Shown in pieces: positions 1 through 7,109 of a stretch of DNA of 10,983 nt. The translations under genes were made by a program, and so were the position numbers. The notes under the pieces are model-generated. The model was not told the origin of the DNA. It did not search any database and worked only from the letters and a program-made list of their open reading frames with translations. The first letter of the stretch is position 1. Each line of letters begins with the position of its first letter. Source of the DNA: Treponema sp. (GTDB lineage: Bacteria > Spirochaetota > Spirochaetia > Treponematales > Breznakiellaceae); assembly GCA_031281925.1 (NCBI GenBank), contig JAITES010000075.1, forward strand, positions 1 through 10,983, in the 5' to 3' direction.

Positions 1-678
1 AACGAGTATGTCTCCCTGGATGTGGAGATGGGTTTTATTGATTCCGAACTTGAACTCATCGAACTTGAAAAGGGCCTGCTTGCCCATATCTTTGAAGAAG
101 TCGCGATCAAGAACGCCGCGGATCTGGAAGCCTGGGAAGCAGCGGTTCCCGACCCGGCTTCGGTCGGCGCTTCTCCTGTCGTTCCCTATGAACAGGCCCT
201 TAAGATTGCCAATGAGGAAAACGCAAGGGGCAGGCGGCCTTCCGCAGGCGCTCGGCTTTTCGACATCAACCCCGAGGCCGAAAGGCTGATCTGCGACTGG
301 TCACTGCGGGAACGCGGTTCGGCCCTGGTTTTTGTCAACGAATTCCCCCGGCGCTACCGGCCCTTCTACACCTATCCCAAAGATCTGGGAGACGGGCAGG
401 CGGCTTCCACCATGAGTTTTGACGCGCTTTTCCGGGGCCTTGAGATCACCACGGGCGGACGCCGCCAGCATGACTACAATGCCTTCCTCGAAGCCCTTCC
501 CAAATTCGGCCTCAAGGCCGAACACTTTGAAGGCTACCTGAACCTTCTGAAGTACGGCTGTCCCCCTCACGGCGGTTTTGCCGTCGGCTGCGAGAGGCTT
601 ACCCAGAAGATCCTCGGCCTTGCAAATGTGAAGGAAGCTTCCCTCTTCCCCCGTGACAGAAAACGTGTGGAACCCTGA
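1..678 (+). CDS. aspS: Aspartyl-tRNA synthetase, archaeal/eukaryotic (AspS2) type, C-terminal part (5' end outside window)
   Basis: Open from base 1 in frame 1 to a TGA, giving the last 225 residues of a class II aminoacyl-tRNA synthetase that attaches aspartate to tRNA in the cytoplasm. The fragment opens with NEYVSLDVEMGF, the segment after motif 2 (family pattern L-D-V/I-E-M-A-F). Residues near 100-115 read FVNEFPRRYRPFYTYP, and near 132-145 a FRGLEITTGGRRQHD segment corresponds to the AspRS 'RGEEI-SGAQRIHD' region. Motif 3 is PPHGGFAVGCERL at about 188-200, with the ATP-binding arginine at 199, and the end is the typical LFPRDRKRVEP. The PPHGG motif 3 and 'FPRD-R' end favour AspRS over AsnRS, and archaeal-type over the longer bacterial AspRS with its GAD insertion. 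Whether it is discriminating or also charges tRNA-Asn cannot be told, because the anticodon-binding domain is missing. The convergent lipoprotein gene ends 21 bp away. Confidence 0.88.
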   Translation, partial: NEYVSLDVEMGFIDSELELIELEKGLLAHIFEEVAIKNAADLEAWEAAVPDPASVGASPVVPYEQALKIANEENARGRRPSAGARLFDINPEAERLICDWSLRERGSALVFVNEFPRRYRPFYTYPKDLGDGQAASTMSFDALFRGLEITTGGRRQHDYNAFLEALPKFGLKAEHFEGYLNLLKYGCPPHGGFAVGCERLTQKILGLANVKEASLFPRDRKRVEP

Positions 679-699
679 CTTTATTTGTAAATGAACCCG

Positions 700-3210
700 C
701 TACCGGCTTTGCCCGCGAAAGATAAGTGTGCTGCTGTGCATGGCGGGGTATTCCCATATTTCAAAAATGTCTCCGTCAAAAACAATGCGTACATCTATCC
801 CTTTCCCGTCGGGCCTTCCAAACGGCACAAGACAACGTTCAGCGATGTCCCGCTCCACGGCGCTGTTTAGAACGGGATTGGCGTACAGTGTGCAGTCAAG
901 CTTTACCTTTTTCTCCTGCGGTGTTTTACCCTTGCGGGAATATATTGTTTTTGCGCTCTTGCGGGGATCGATAAAAAGTGAAAATGAGGCGGCTTCTCCG
1001 ATGGAAAGATACCAGCCGAAATATCCCTGATCCGCTTCATCTTGTTTGAAAGTTAAAACGGCAGGTATCTGTTCAGCCGGGAGCAGAGGTAAAACGGGAT
1101 TATAAAATGTTCCCTGTATTTTATGCGGCAGGCCGGCAATATCCCAGTAGGAAGTAATCGTTTCGGAGAACCAGCCGGGGACGGCGGCCGGCTCCCCTTT
1201 TTTTTCAAACTGTTTTGCCATGTCCTCAAACATAATAATTCTGGTTTCCAAAAGGCCGATGACTTTTTCGTCAATCCATATACGGGTATCCGAAGTTAGA
1301 TCAATGAATGCCGAGTTGGTTAAAACAATTTCATCTCCGTAACTGGTCATTGTCCGCATTTTCGGCGTGTCAACATAGCGCAGCGGAGTATAGCGGACGG
1401 TATAATGAAACGGAATATAGATCATATCCAGCCCGATGGCGGAAATTTTATTTTTTTGCAGGACTGCGATTTTCTCTTTCAATTCCCGGCGGAATATTTT
1501 ATTCATTTCAATTTTTTGGCACAGCTCTTCATACTGTTCATCGGAACCGATCTCAGAGGCGCCGAATGTCAGTTCCGGGGATTGGTAACGCTGCAGTTCC
1601 TCACAGTTTTCAATATACCAGGTGCGCCGGAATTCCGGTAAAAAAGTGGACAGAGTTCCGTCGGTCAAATACAAAACAGAATCCTTGTTGCCTTTGTCCC
1701 GCATAAAAATATAGCGTGTAGAGGCCTCCATGATATACTGAAAAAGAGCCCTGTCTTCCCCCCCAAATTTTTCACGAAGCCGGGCGGCAAATTCCCCGGA
1801 AAGGCCGGCAAATGCGTTTTCCGGGATTTCCAGCGTTACAAAAAACAATTTTGGAGGGCCTTTTCTTCCCGGCAGATAATCCCGTTTAAGATATGTCCAC
1901 AGTTCCACCGGATGGAGTTTCAATACACATGTTTCATTGTACCGGGTAACACGAAGATCGCAGTCTCCTTCCAGAATATTAAAGTTTGGAATCTCATAAG
2001 TCCAGTTGTCCTCTCTCCTGTTGCCGTTCCACCAGTATCCGTCCATGCTCCTGTCAAGCGATTGTCCCGTCTCGCTTTCTGTGGCGTTTAATATCGCTTT
2101 TTCATGAAAATAAAGCGGCGCCGTTTTGAAGTCCCAGCTGCCGGCAAAAATCGCCTTTGTCCAGTACCCGGTTTGCCCATATTCATTGAAACCCGCCACC
2201 CGCAGTTCCCTTGCCTCGTTTCCCTGCCCGTTTTGCAGTATCGTAATATGGCGTGTAATTGCGGCTTTCCCGGAAAGGGGAATACGCGGCTGGACTCTCC
2301 AATCTTCGGAAGGGAGCCCCCACTCGGTCAGATTTGAAAGGTAATTGTTTCCCTTCAAACCGGATGTATAGGGTATATATGTATACTTGAAAAACATGGG
2401 GTCGCAGCCGACAATGTCAAAATCGGCGATACGGGTATACATACGGCCCTCTTCGTTAATTACAAACATGCTCGATCCGCTTGCGGAAAGGGCCGCCGCC
2501 CTGAATGTGCCGCGCTCGGGCCCGATAAAATTCCTGGAAAAGTCGCTCGGCAGTCCCGTATCGGAATAACAGATTTCCTGTCCGTCTTCCAGCAGTACAT
2601 ATGTTGTAGCGATTTCCTGTACGCCGTTGTGGTGCTGGTTTCCAAAGGGATCCTCGTAATACAATACATGCATATTCCGTTTACCCAATGCCCAGGATCT
2701 GTTTTTTGCAAGACGCATATCAATGTAAAGCTGTTCCTGTTCGGGCCAGCCCTGCCTGTCAATCCAGACATTTGAAGGACGTGAAATTCTGGTATCAAAA
2801 CAGTAACGGTAAAATCCTCCCTCCGCCGAAAGTGCAGTCAGTTCATCCGCATCGGCGGATATTTCCGTAACGGCATCCGTTTTACGAAAGCCCGGTTTCG
2901 CATTACGGGGCACTCCTGTTTTTCCGAAGATAATCCACTCCTTCGGTTCAAGCGACGGGTCTATGCTTTTGTACCAGATACGCCCCTCATGAAGCAGATA
3001 GTAGTGATAGGTGTTAAATGTTTGGGTTCTGGTTTTGATATAGACAGCTTCCGGGAAATCGCCGTTTATATTCTCTTCGCTATACGTGCGGGGAAAGTCG
3101 CCCGGAATACCGGAAGAAACTGTTTTTGAGGATGTACAGGCGCCTATAAGGAATGACAGGGCAAAAATCACCGCAGAAAAGGCAGGCTGTTTCAGGAATC
3201 GAATGTGCAT
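700..3210 (-). CDS. Large predicted lipoprotein of unknown function, possible beta-propeller N-terminal half
   Basis: Not recognised as a named family. The 836-residue protein starts with a basic n-region and a hydrophobic stretch (residues 9-24) followed by the lipobox-like L-I-G-A-C with Cys25, so it is probably exported and lipid-anchored; spirochaetal lipoboxes are often this relaxed. In the first 350 residues a short pattern recurs (hydrophobic pair, acidic or small residue, G, then an aromatic or hydrophobic strand): LLHEGRIWY (72-80), LSAEGGFYRY (127-136), LLEDGQEICY (206-215) and INEEGRMYTR (251-260). This spacing resembles propeller blades, but that is an inference. Residues about 555-588 are charged and helical. 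The C-terminal 120 residues are strand-rich (LYLSIG-, DVRIVFDGDIFEIWEY). The DNA is visibly richer in A and T and in AAA/TTT/ATA codons than the flanking genes. The only plausible start is ATG 3210; no good ribosome binding site precedes it, although a very good promoter does. Confidence 0.8.
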   Translation of the reverse strand: MHIRFLKQPAFSAVIFALSFLIGACTSSKTVSSGIPGDFPRTYSEENINGDFPEAVYIKTRTQTFNTYHYYLLHEGRIWYKSIDPSLEPKEWIIFGKTGVPRNAKPGFRKTDAVTEISADADELTALSAEGGFYRYCFDTRISRPSNVWIDRQGWPEQEQLYIDMRLAKNRSWALGKRNMHVLYYEDPFGNQHHNGVQEIATTYVLLEDGQEICYSDTGLPSDFSRNFIGPERGTFRAAALSASGSSMFVINEEGRMYTRIADFDIVGCDPMFFKYTYIPYTSGLKGNNYLSNLTEWGLPSEDWRVQPRIPLSGKAAITRHITILQNGQGNEARELRVAGFNEYGQTGYWTKAIFAGSWDFKTAPLYFHEKAILNATESETGQSLDRSMDGYWWNGNRREDNWTYEIPNFNILEGDCDLRVTRYNETCVLKLHPVELWTYLKRDYLPGRKGPPKLFFVTLEIPENAFAGLSGEFAARLREKFGGEDRALFQYIMEASTRYIFMRDKGNKDSVLYLTDGTLSTFLPEFRRTWYIENCEELQRYQSPELTFGASEIGSDEQYEELCQKIEMNKIFRRELKEKIAVLQKNKISAIGLDMIYIPFHYTVRYTPLRYVDTPKMRTMTSYGDEIVLTNSAFIDLTSDTRIWIDEKVIGLLETRIIMFEDMAKQFEKKGEPAAVPGWFSETITSYWDIAGLPHKIQGTFYNPVLPLLPAEQIPAVLTFKQDEADQGYFGWYLSIGEAASFSLFIDPRKSAKTIYSRKGKTPQEKKVKLDCTLYANPVLNSAVERDIAERCLVPFGRPDGKGIDVRIVFDGDIFEIWEYPAMHSSTLIFRGQSR

Positions 3211-3222
3211 ATCCCATCTTTA

Positions 3223-3251
3223 ATAATAGGGTTTTTAAGGTGGTATGTCAA
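3223..3251 (-). promoter_or_regulatory. Near-consensus sigma-70 promoter of the lipoprotein gene
   Basis: Reading the minus strand, TTGACA (3251-3246) is a perfect -35. It is followed by a 17-base spacer and TATTAT (3228-3223, five of six matches to TATAAT). The expected start of transcription lies about seven bases further on, around 3216, only about five bases before the ATG at 3210. No gene other than the lipoprotein could use it. Confidence 0.7.
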
Positions 3252-3252
3252 C

Positions 3253-3286
3253 CGAAGCGCTCACTTCTTGTCGGAGCGCCCACTTC
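3253..3286. repeat. Tandem 15-bp direct repeat just upstream of the lipoprotein promoter
   Basis: CGAAGCGCTCACTTC (3253-3267) and CGGAGCGCCCACTTC (3272-3286) differ at two positions and start 19 bp apart, close to two helical turns. The nearer copy ends one base from the -35 element of the lipoprotein promoter. The placement suits a tandem activator or repressor site, which is an inference. The same stretch also contains a 6-bp inverted pair, GCGCTC/GAGCGC (3257-3262, 3274-3279). Confidence 0.45.
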
Positions 3287-3374
3287 GACCCGGCTCCCCT
3301 CTATAGGGCAGGCGGCTTCAGGTACAGACTACCTATTCCCTTTTTGCGGAAAGTGCTATTCTGAAAGCGCTATC

Positions 3375-4766
3375 ATGAATGTACCTTCATCAGAGCAGGA
3401 CAGTCCCCAGCCTCAACAAATTCAGCCCATGATGGAAAAGTGGAACGGCAAGGCTCTTTTCCGCCTGATTTGGCCTCTTGTAATCGAACAGATCCTCGCC
3501 GTAACCATGGGAGCGGCGGACACGGTGATGATGAGTTCGGTCGGAGAATTTGCCGTTTCCGGGGTAAATATTGTCGATAACATCAATAATCTCCTTATTA
3601 TAGCTTTTGGGGCGCTCTGCACCGGGGGCGCGGTGGTGGTGAGCCAGTATATAGGCAGGCAGGACAACAGGAACGCGTCCAGCGCCTCCAAACAGCTTCT
3701 CTATACGGCAGCGCTTATCTCTGTCGTCATCATGGCCGTGGGCCTCCTCCTGCGGGGGCCTCTTGTCAGGATCCTCTACGGCAGACTGGAAAACGATGTC
3801 TGGGAAGCATCCATGACCTATTTTTTTATAACGGCGCTTTCCTTTCCCGCCCTGGCTGTCTACAGTGCCAACGCGGCGCTTTTCCGGGCTGTGGGCAACA
3901 GCAAGATTACCATGCGCATTGCGCTTCTGGTGAATGTGCTCAATATCGGAGGCAATGCCTTCCTGATCTTTGTACTAAAGATGGGAGTTATGGGAGCCGC
4001 CTTATCCACGCTGATCTGCCGCAGCACCGCCGCGGTAATCACACTTATCCTGCTCATGAGGAATCACGGCAGACCCATTTCCCTTGAAGGCCTGCACAAG
4101 ATTGTCTTTATACGACCCATGATTATAAGGATCCTCAATGTGGGAATTCCCAGCGGACTTGAAAGTTCCATGTTCCAGATAGGACGCCTTTTAACCCAGC
4201 GGATCTTTCCGGTCTTCGGCACCAGCGCCATTGCGGGGAATGCCATTGCCGGAGTTATCAACAGTTTTTCCTTCATGCCCGGCAGTGCCTACGGCATGGC
4301 CCTCCTCACCGTTGTCGGTCAGTGTGTGGGAGCCGGGGATTACGATGCCGCAAAGAAACAGACTTCCCGGATCATGAAACACATGTATCTTATCATGTTT
4401 GTCATTTCCGGCCTGATACTTATTTTTATGGAACCACTGATAAGCATATTTAGCCTCAGCGGCGCCGCCCACGATTACGCCGGGAGTTTTCTCCGTATTC
4501 ACTGCATCTCCATGATAATCGGCTGGGGCATGAGTTTCGGCCTGCCCAACGCGCTGCGCGCCGCGGGAGACGCCCGCTATGTAATGTGGGTGGCTACCAT
4601 CTCTATGTGGACCGTCCGGGTGAGCCTGGCTTATCTCCTTTCCTTTCCCCTGCATGTAGGCCCCCTGGGCGTCTGGATCGCAATGGGCTGCGACTTCATC
4701 AGCCGGGGGAGCTTCTACTGCATCCGCTGGGTCAGGGGCAGATGGATGAGCAAAAAGGTGATTTAG
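3375..4766 (+). CDS. MATE-family multidrug/cation antiporter
   Basis: A 463-residue inner-membrane exporter of the MATE family, expected to expel organic cations or drugs in exchange for Na+ or H+. About twelve membrane segments are visible, beginning with LIWPLVIEQILAVTMGAADT near residue 31. The two-fold family symmetry shows clearly: SQYIGRQDNRNASSASKQ (90-107) in the first half matches VGQCVGAGDYDAAKK (314-328) in the second, and FRAVGNSKITM (170-180) matches LRAAGDARYVM (394-404). Length fits the usual 440-470. The start is placed at ATG 3375. An open frame continues to 3153, but that extension runs into the oppositely read lipoprotein gene and looks non-coding. ATG 3429/3432, nearer the first membrane segment, is possible but has no ribosome binding site; the 3375 start has only a weak GAAAG. 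Its stop overlaps the stop of the convergent membrane-protein gene by four bases. The substrate cannot be told from sequence. Confidence 0.92.
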   Translation: MNVPSSEQDSPQPQQIQPMMEKWNGKALFRLIWPLVIEQILAVTMGAADTVMMSSVGEFAVSGVNIVDNINNLLIIAFGALCTGGAVVVSQYIGRQDNRNASSASKQLLYTAALISVVIMAVGLLLRGPLVRILYGRLENDVWEASMTYFFITALSFPALAVYSANAALFRAVGNSKITMRIALLVNVLNIGGNAFLIFVLKMGVMGAALSTLICRSTAAVITLILLMRNHGRPISLEGLHKIVFIRPMIIRILNVGIPSGLESSMFQIGRLLTQRIFPVFGTSAIAGNAIAGVINSFSFMPGSAYGMALLTVVGQCVGAGDYDAAKKQTSRIMKHMYLIMFVISGLILIFMEPLISIFSLSGAAHDYAGSFLRIHCISMIIGWGMSFGLPNALRAAGDARYVMWVATISMWTVRVSLAYLLSFPLHVGPLGVWIAMGCDFISRGSFYCIRWVRGRWMSKKVI

Positions 4767-5677
4767 GCTCCCTTCCCCACACGGCTCAGGGCTACAAGTT
4801 CTGTGCCGACCGCGAACAGGAATACTGTCCATGAATAGAGCAGCCCCGCAGAAAAAGTGATGACGAAAAACAATGCCAATGCGAAGATCCAGATCGCCCC
4901 CGAAACGAGGCCGAACTTCCGCGCCGTATCGGGATTATTAAAGACCTCCATTTCCTGTTTTATCATTTCTTCCCGCCTGTGCCTCACCCAGGGTTTGCTG
5001 CGATCCTGTTCCCGCAGTACAAGAAAGGCCAGAAGCGCGGTTCCGGGAAGGGCGAAGGGGATCAGTACGGAAATGGCTTCCATGAGACCGCCTGTTGAAA
5101 CAAGGGTGAGGGGAAACAGCAGAATGCCGAAACTGATAAGGGCCGCCGCAAGGGTGTAGAGGAGGGCGCGTTTTTTCTTCATGGGGTAGAGGGCCGCGCT
5201 TTCCTGGGTAAGGCCGAGGAAGGTAAAGCCCGCAACAGAAATGGTGATAAACACAAGGAGCACGCCGAAGACTCCGCTCAGGTTAATGTAGGAACCGATG
5301 TCCTGCGAGTTCATGCGTTCCGCAAAATAAACCACCCCCGCAATGACAATGCCGAAGGCGGCAAGCAGGCCGCAGGCCACATAGAGGAGTACCCGCGGTG
5401 TATTCATGTATGTTTTAATATCCATGTACGCTTCTTCAAATACTTCCCGTCTTTTTTTAAGGGCAAGTTCATCCGCCAGAGCCGATATGTCTCCCAGCTG
5501 CGAAACCGCCTTTTGATAGGCTTCCTCTTCGTTCATGTTTTTCTGCATGAAGTTTGCGATTTTTTCATCAAGATTGCTCAACAGCTCTTCCTTGAAGTCT
5601 TTGAGTTCGGCATTTTCTTCGTAGCCCGAAAACAGGGAATCTACATAGTCCCTGGTATGTGTCTTGGAATTATTCAT
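4763..5677 (-). CDS. HAAS/permease-prefix-type membrane protein, last gene of the PadR operon
   Basis: A 304-residue integral membrane protein. Residues 1-90 form a soluble helical domain with the pattern DYVDSLFSGY...ELLSNLDEKI followed by NEEEAYQKAVSQLGDISALADEL (49-71). This is the hallmark of the HAAS / 'permease prefix' domain found encoded next to PadR-type regulators. About six hydrophobic segments follow (roughly 96-118, 132-156, 170-193, 198-220, 255-277 and 279-297), with a charged cytoplasmic-looking loop at 222-254. The family is thought to act as a membrane sensor or signalling partner; the ligand is unknown. The ATG overlaps the TGA of padR in an ATGA, with a GGGGGA ribosome binding site eight or so bases upstream, so the two are translationally coupled. 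It ends in a 4-bp overlap with the convergent MATE gene, leaving no room for a dedicated terminator. Confidence 0.82.
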   Translation of the reverse strand: MNNSKTHTRDYVDSLFSGYEENAELKDFKEELLSNLDEKIANFMQKNMNEEEAYQKAVSQLGDISALADELALKKRREVFEEAYMDIKTYMNTPRVLLYVACGLLAAFGIVIAGVVYFAERMNSQDIGSYINLSGVFGVLLVFITISVAGFTFLGLTQESAALYPMKKKRALLYTLAAALISFGILLFPLTLVSTGGLMEAISVLIPFALPGTALLAFLVLREQDRSKPWVRHRREEMIKQEMEVFNNPDTARKFGLVSGAIWIFALALFFVITFSAGLLYSWTVFLFAVGTELVALSRVGKGA

Positions 5678-6012
5678 TTTCTTTCCCCCAGTAATTCATT
5701 GAGAATTTTTTGCGTAAACTGCCAGTCCAGCATGTTTTGTTCGTACAGTTTTTTGCCTTTTTCGGTAATATGATAGTATTTCCGCCGGGCGCCCTGGGTT
5801 TCGTCCCCCCAGTAGGAATTGATGCAGCCTTCCTGTTCAAGCCGTTTGTAGCTTGAGTACAGGGTAGTTTCCTTGAGTTCAAATTTCTCCAGAGTCCGGC
5901 CTATTATCGTGTTGTAGATTTCAAAACCATAGGCGTCATGCTCCATGAGAATGCTCAGCACGATGGTATCGGTATGCCCCCGCAGGAGATCCGAAGATAC
6001 TTTTGCTTCCAT
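5674..6012 (-). CDS. PadR-family transcriptional regulator
   Basis: A 112-residue winged helix-turn-helix repressor of the PadR-like family. It opens LLRGHTDTIVLSILMEHDAYGFEIY, then has LKETTLYSSYKRLEQEGCI (the recognition helix region, about residues 47-65), then SYWGDETQGARRKYYHIT (the wing, about 66-83), and a C-terminal helix that normally dimerises. All core family positions appear to be present, and the length is typical of the short PadR subgroup. An in-frame ATG at 6024 would add four residues (MEIN), but the GGAG at 6022-6019 lies inside those codons at ideal distance from ATG 6012, so 6012 is preferred. It lies 17 bp after the DUF4097 stop and overlaps the membrane-protein start by four bases. 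PadR proteins usually repress their own operon and are released by a ligand; the operon promoter at 7054-7082 is the expected target. Confidence 0.9.
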   Translation of the reverse strand: MEAKVSSDLLRGHTDTIVLSILMEHDAYGFEIYNTIIGRTLEKFELKETTLYSSYKRLEQEGCINSYWGDETQGARRKYYHITEKGKKLYEQNMLDWQFTQKILNELLGERK

Positions 6013-6018
6013 GTTTAT

Positions 6019-6022
6019 CTCC
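6019..6022 (-). promoter_or_regulatory. Ribosome binding site deciding the padR start
   Basis: The minus strand reads GGAGATAAACATG: a GGAG six bases before ATG 6012. The alternative ATG at 6024 has only AGG close upstream, so translation probably begins at 6012. Confidence 0.6.
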
Positions 6023-6029
6023 ATTCAGC

Positions 6030-7019
6030 CTAATCCATACGGATTTCAAAATTCCCCGATGAGACCCGGCTCTTGATAGTATACACAGGATTGGAACCGA
6101 AAGATTTTACAATGATACTGTTGGAACTCCCGAATCCTTCCAAATCGGAATCCCTAATCTTTATGTTGCCCGATTTAGATGCCGCATCAAGATTGTAGGA
6201 AGTGCCCTGGGGCAGAGTGAGTGTAATGTTTCCGCTGCGCACATCAAAGCTCTGGTTTCCCGAAAGTTCCGTCATTTTCAGTCTTATGTTTCCCGAAGTG
6301 ACGCTGTAAGATCCTCTGCCGGCAATGCCGCCGATAGTCACGTCTCCGCTTTTCAGTTCCACCGTGCAGTCGCCCCTGGCATTGTCAATGTCCAGGTTGC
6401 CGCTTCTTACCGAAATGGAAATGTTTTCGCCTTCCAGGTTTTTCACGCGCATATTGCCGCTGCTTAGTTCCACCGTAGAGTCGCCTCTGAGATCGTCAAT
6501 GTTCAGATTGCCGCTTTTTACCGAAATGGAAAGATTTGCGCCTTCCAGGTTTCTCATGCGGATATCGCCGCTTCTTAGCTCCACGTTGACGGTTCCCGCG
6601 GTGGCGATCCTGCTTTCGGCTTTTATGTTGCCCGAGGAGACCCGAAGATCAAAGTCGCCCCGGAAACTGGGAGGTATATAGATTTCCGACTTGGGTGTGC
6701 GGGCAAACCAGAAGAAAAAGGGCAGGCGCCTCTCCGCACGGCTTATCTTGAGTGCTCCGCCGGAAGACATCTCCATGACCGAGTAGTCGTCTTTTCTGTC
6801 CCGGAACATAAAGTCCCGTATAATGAGGTTTTCCCCGCTGCCTTCAACAAAGACCAGATCCCTGTCGCCGTAATCAATGACGATCCTGTTTATGTCCGTC
6901 AGGGGCCGGCTTTCCTCGTTGACCAGTTTCCGCCAGTCTTTGGAATAAAGGGCCGTACTGCCTGTAAAAACCAGAAGAATGCCCGTAAGCCTTATAAAAA
7001 TTCTTGTCCGTTTGGTCAT
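6030..7019 (-). CDS. DUF4097-type beta-repeat envelope protein, first gene of the PadR operon
   Basis: A 329-residue protein with an N-terminal basic patch and hydrophobic segment (residues 5-24) that should direct it to or across the membrane. No clear AxA cleavage site is seen, so it may stay N-anchored. From about residue 125 it is built of short beta repeats, each ending in a turn of the form [S/R/K/T]-S-G-[N/D]-[I/L/M/V/F]. Ten such turns start near 128, 149, 168, 186, 205, 223, 241, 261, 282 and 320, with spacing usually 15-21. This regular strand-turn pattern is that of DUF4097/'putative adhesin' proteins, which form a right-handed beta-helix-like stack and are commonly encoded with PadR and HAAS proteins. 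The true function is unknown; adhesin is only a label. AGGAG lies five bases before the ATG, and a strong promoter lies upstream. Codons in the middle include a recent tandem duplication (6355-6576). Confidence 0.82.
   Translation of the reverse strand: MTKRTRIFIRLTGILLVFTGSTALYSKDWRKLVNEESRPLTDINRIVIDYGDRDLVFVEGSGENLIIRDFMFRDRKDDYSVMEMSSGGALKISRAERRLPFFFWFARTPKSEIYIPPSFRGDFDLRVSSGNIKAESRIATAGTVNVELRSGDIRMRNLEGANLSISVKSGNLNIDDLRGDSTVELSSGNMRVKNLEGENISISVRSGNLDIDNARGDCTVELKSGDVTIGGIAGRGSYSVTSGNIRLKMTELSGNQSFDVRSGNITLTLPQGTSYNLDAASKSGNIKIRDSDLEGFGSSNSIIVKSFGSNPVYTIKSRVSSGNFEIRMD
6355..6576 (-). repeat. 111-bp in-frame tandem duplication within the DUF4097 gene
   Basis: Two adjacent units (6355-6465 and 6466-6576) align without gaps at a period of exactly 111 bp, which is 37 codons or two beta repeats. 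Anchor words recur at this offset: AGTTCCACCGT at 6355 and 6466, ACCGAAATGGAAA at 6409 and 6520, and CCTTCCAGGTTT at 6430 and 6541. A third, decayed copy starts at 6577 with AGCTCCAC. The units have diverged by scattered substitutions. Confidence 0.75.
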
Positions 7020-7053
7020 AATTTCTCCTATAAAACCGTTTCTGTCATATATA

Positions 7054-7082
7054 TGTATATATCAAATTACTACGACTGTCAA
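7054..7082 (-). promoter_or_regulatory. Promoter of the DUF4097-padR-HAAS operon
   Basis: On the minus strand, a perfect -35 TTGACA (7082-7077), a 17-base spacer and -10 TATACA (7059-7054). Transcription would start near 7047, leaving a leader of about 27 bases with AGGAG before the ATG at 7019. The -10 sits in an alternating AT run (7046-7062) that includes ATGTATAT. PadR proteins often bind AT-rich sites of this kind over a promoter, so this is the likely autoregulatory site (inference). Confidence 0.65.
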
Positions 7083-7093
7083 GACAAAAATGC

Positions 7094-7109
7094 AAAATTC
7101 GTGAATTTT
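7094..7109. promoter_or_regulatory. Perfect palindrome in the divergent region (possible operator)
   Basis: AAAATTCgtGAATTTT: two 7-base arms around a two-base centre, twelve bases upstream of the -35 of the PadR operon promoter. A perfect palindrome with so short a centre is more likely a dimeric protein site than an RNA hairpin. The bound protein is unknown. Confidence 0.4.

Noticed and set aside
679..699. Terminator between the synthetase and lipoprotein stops
   Set aside because: The 21-bp gap offers only a 4-bp A/T stem (ATTTgtAAAT), too weak to call.
3153..3374. N-terminal extension of the MATE reading frame
   Set aside because: It overlaps the start of the lipoprotein gene on the other strand, contains that gene's promoter and repeat, and has no family similarity; the MATE protein is full length from 3375.
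4191..4832. Long minus-strand open frame (213 codons) across the MATE gene end
   Set aside because: Antisense to a clear MATE gene and to the HAAS gene end in another frame, with low-complexity His/Gly/Pro-rich translation and no ribosome binding site.
6012..6024. padR start at ATG 6024
   Set aside because: The good GGAG lies within the extra codons and at proper distance from ATG 6012; 6024 has a poor ribosome binding site of its own.
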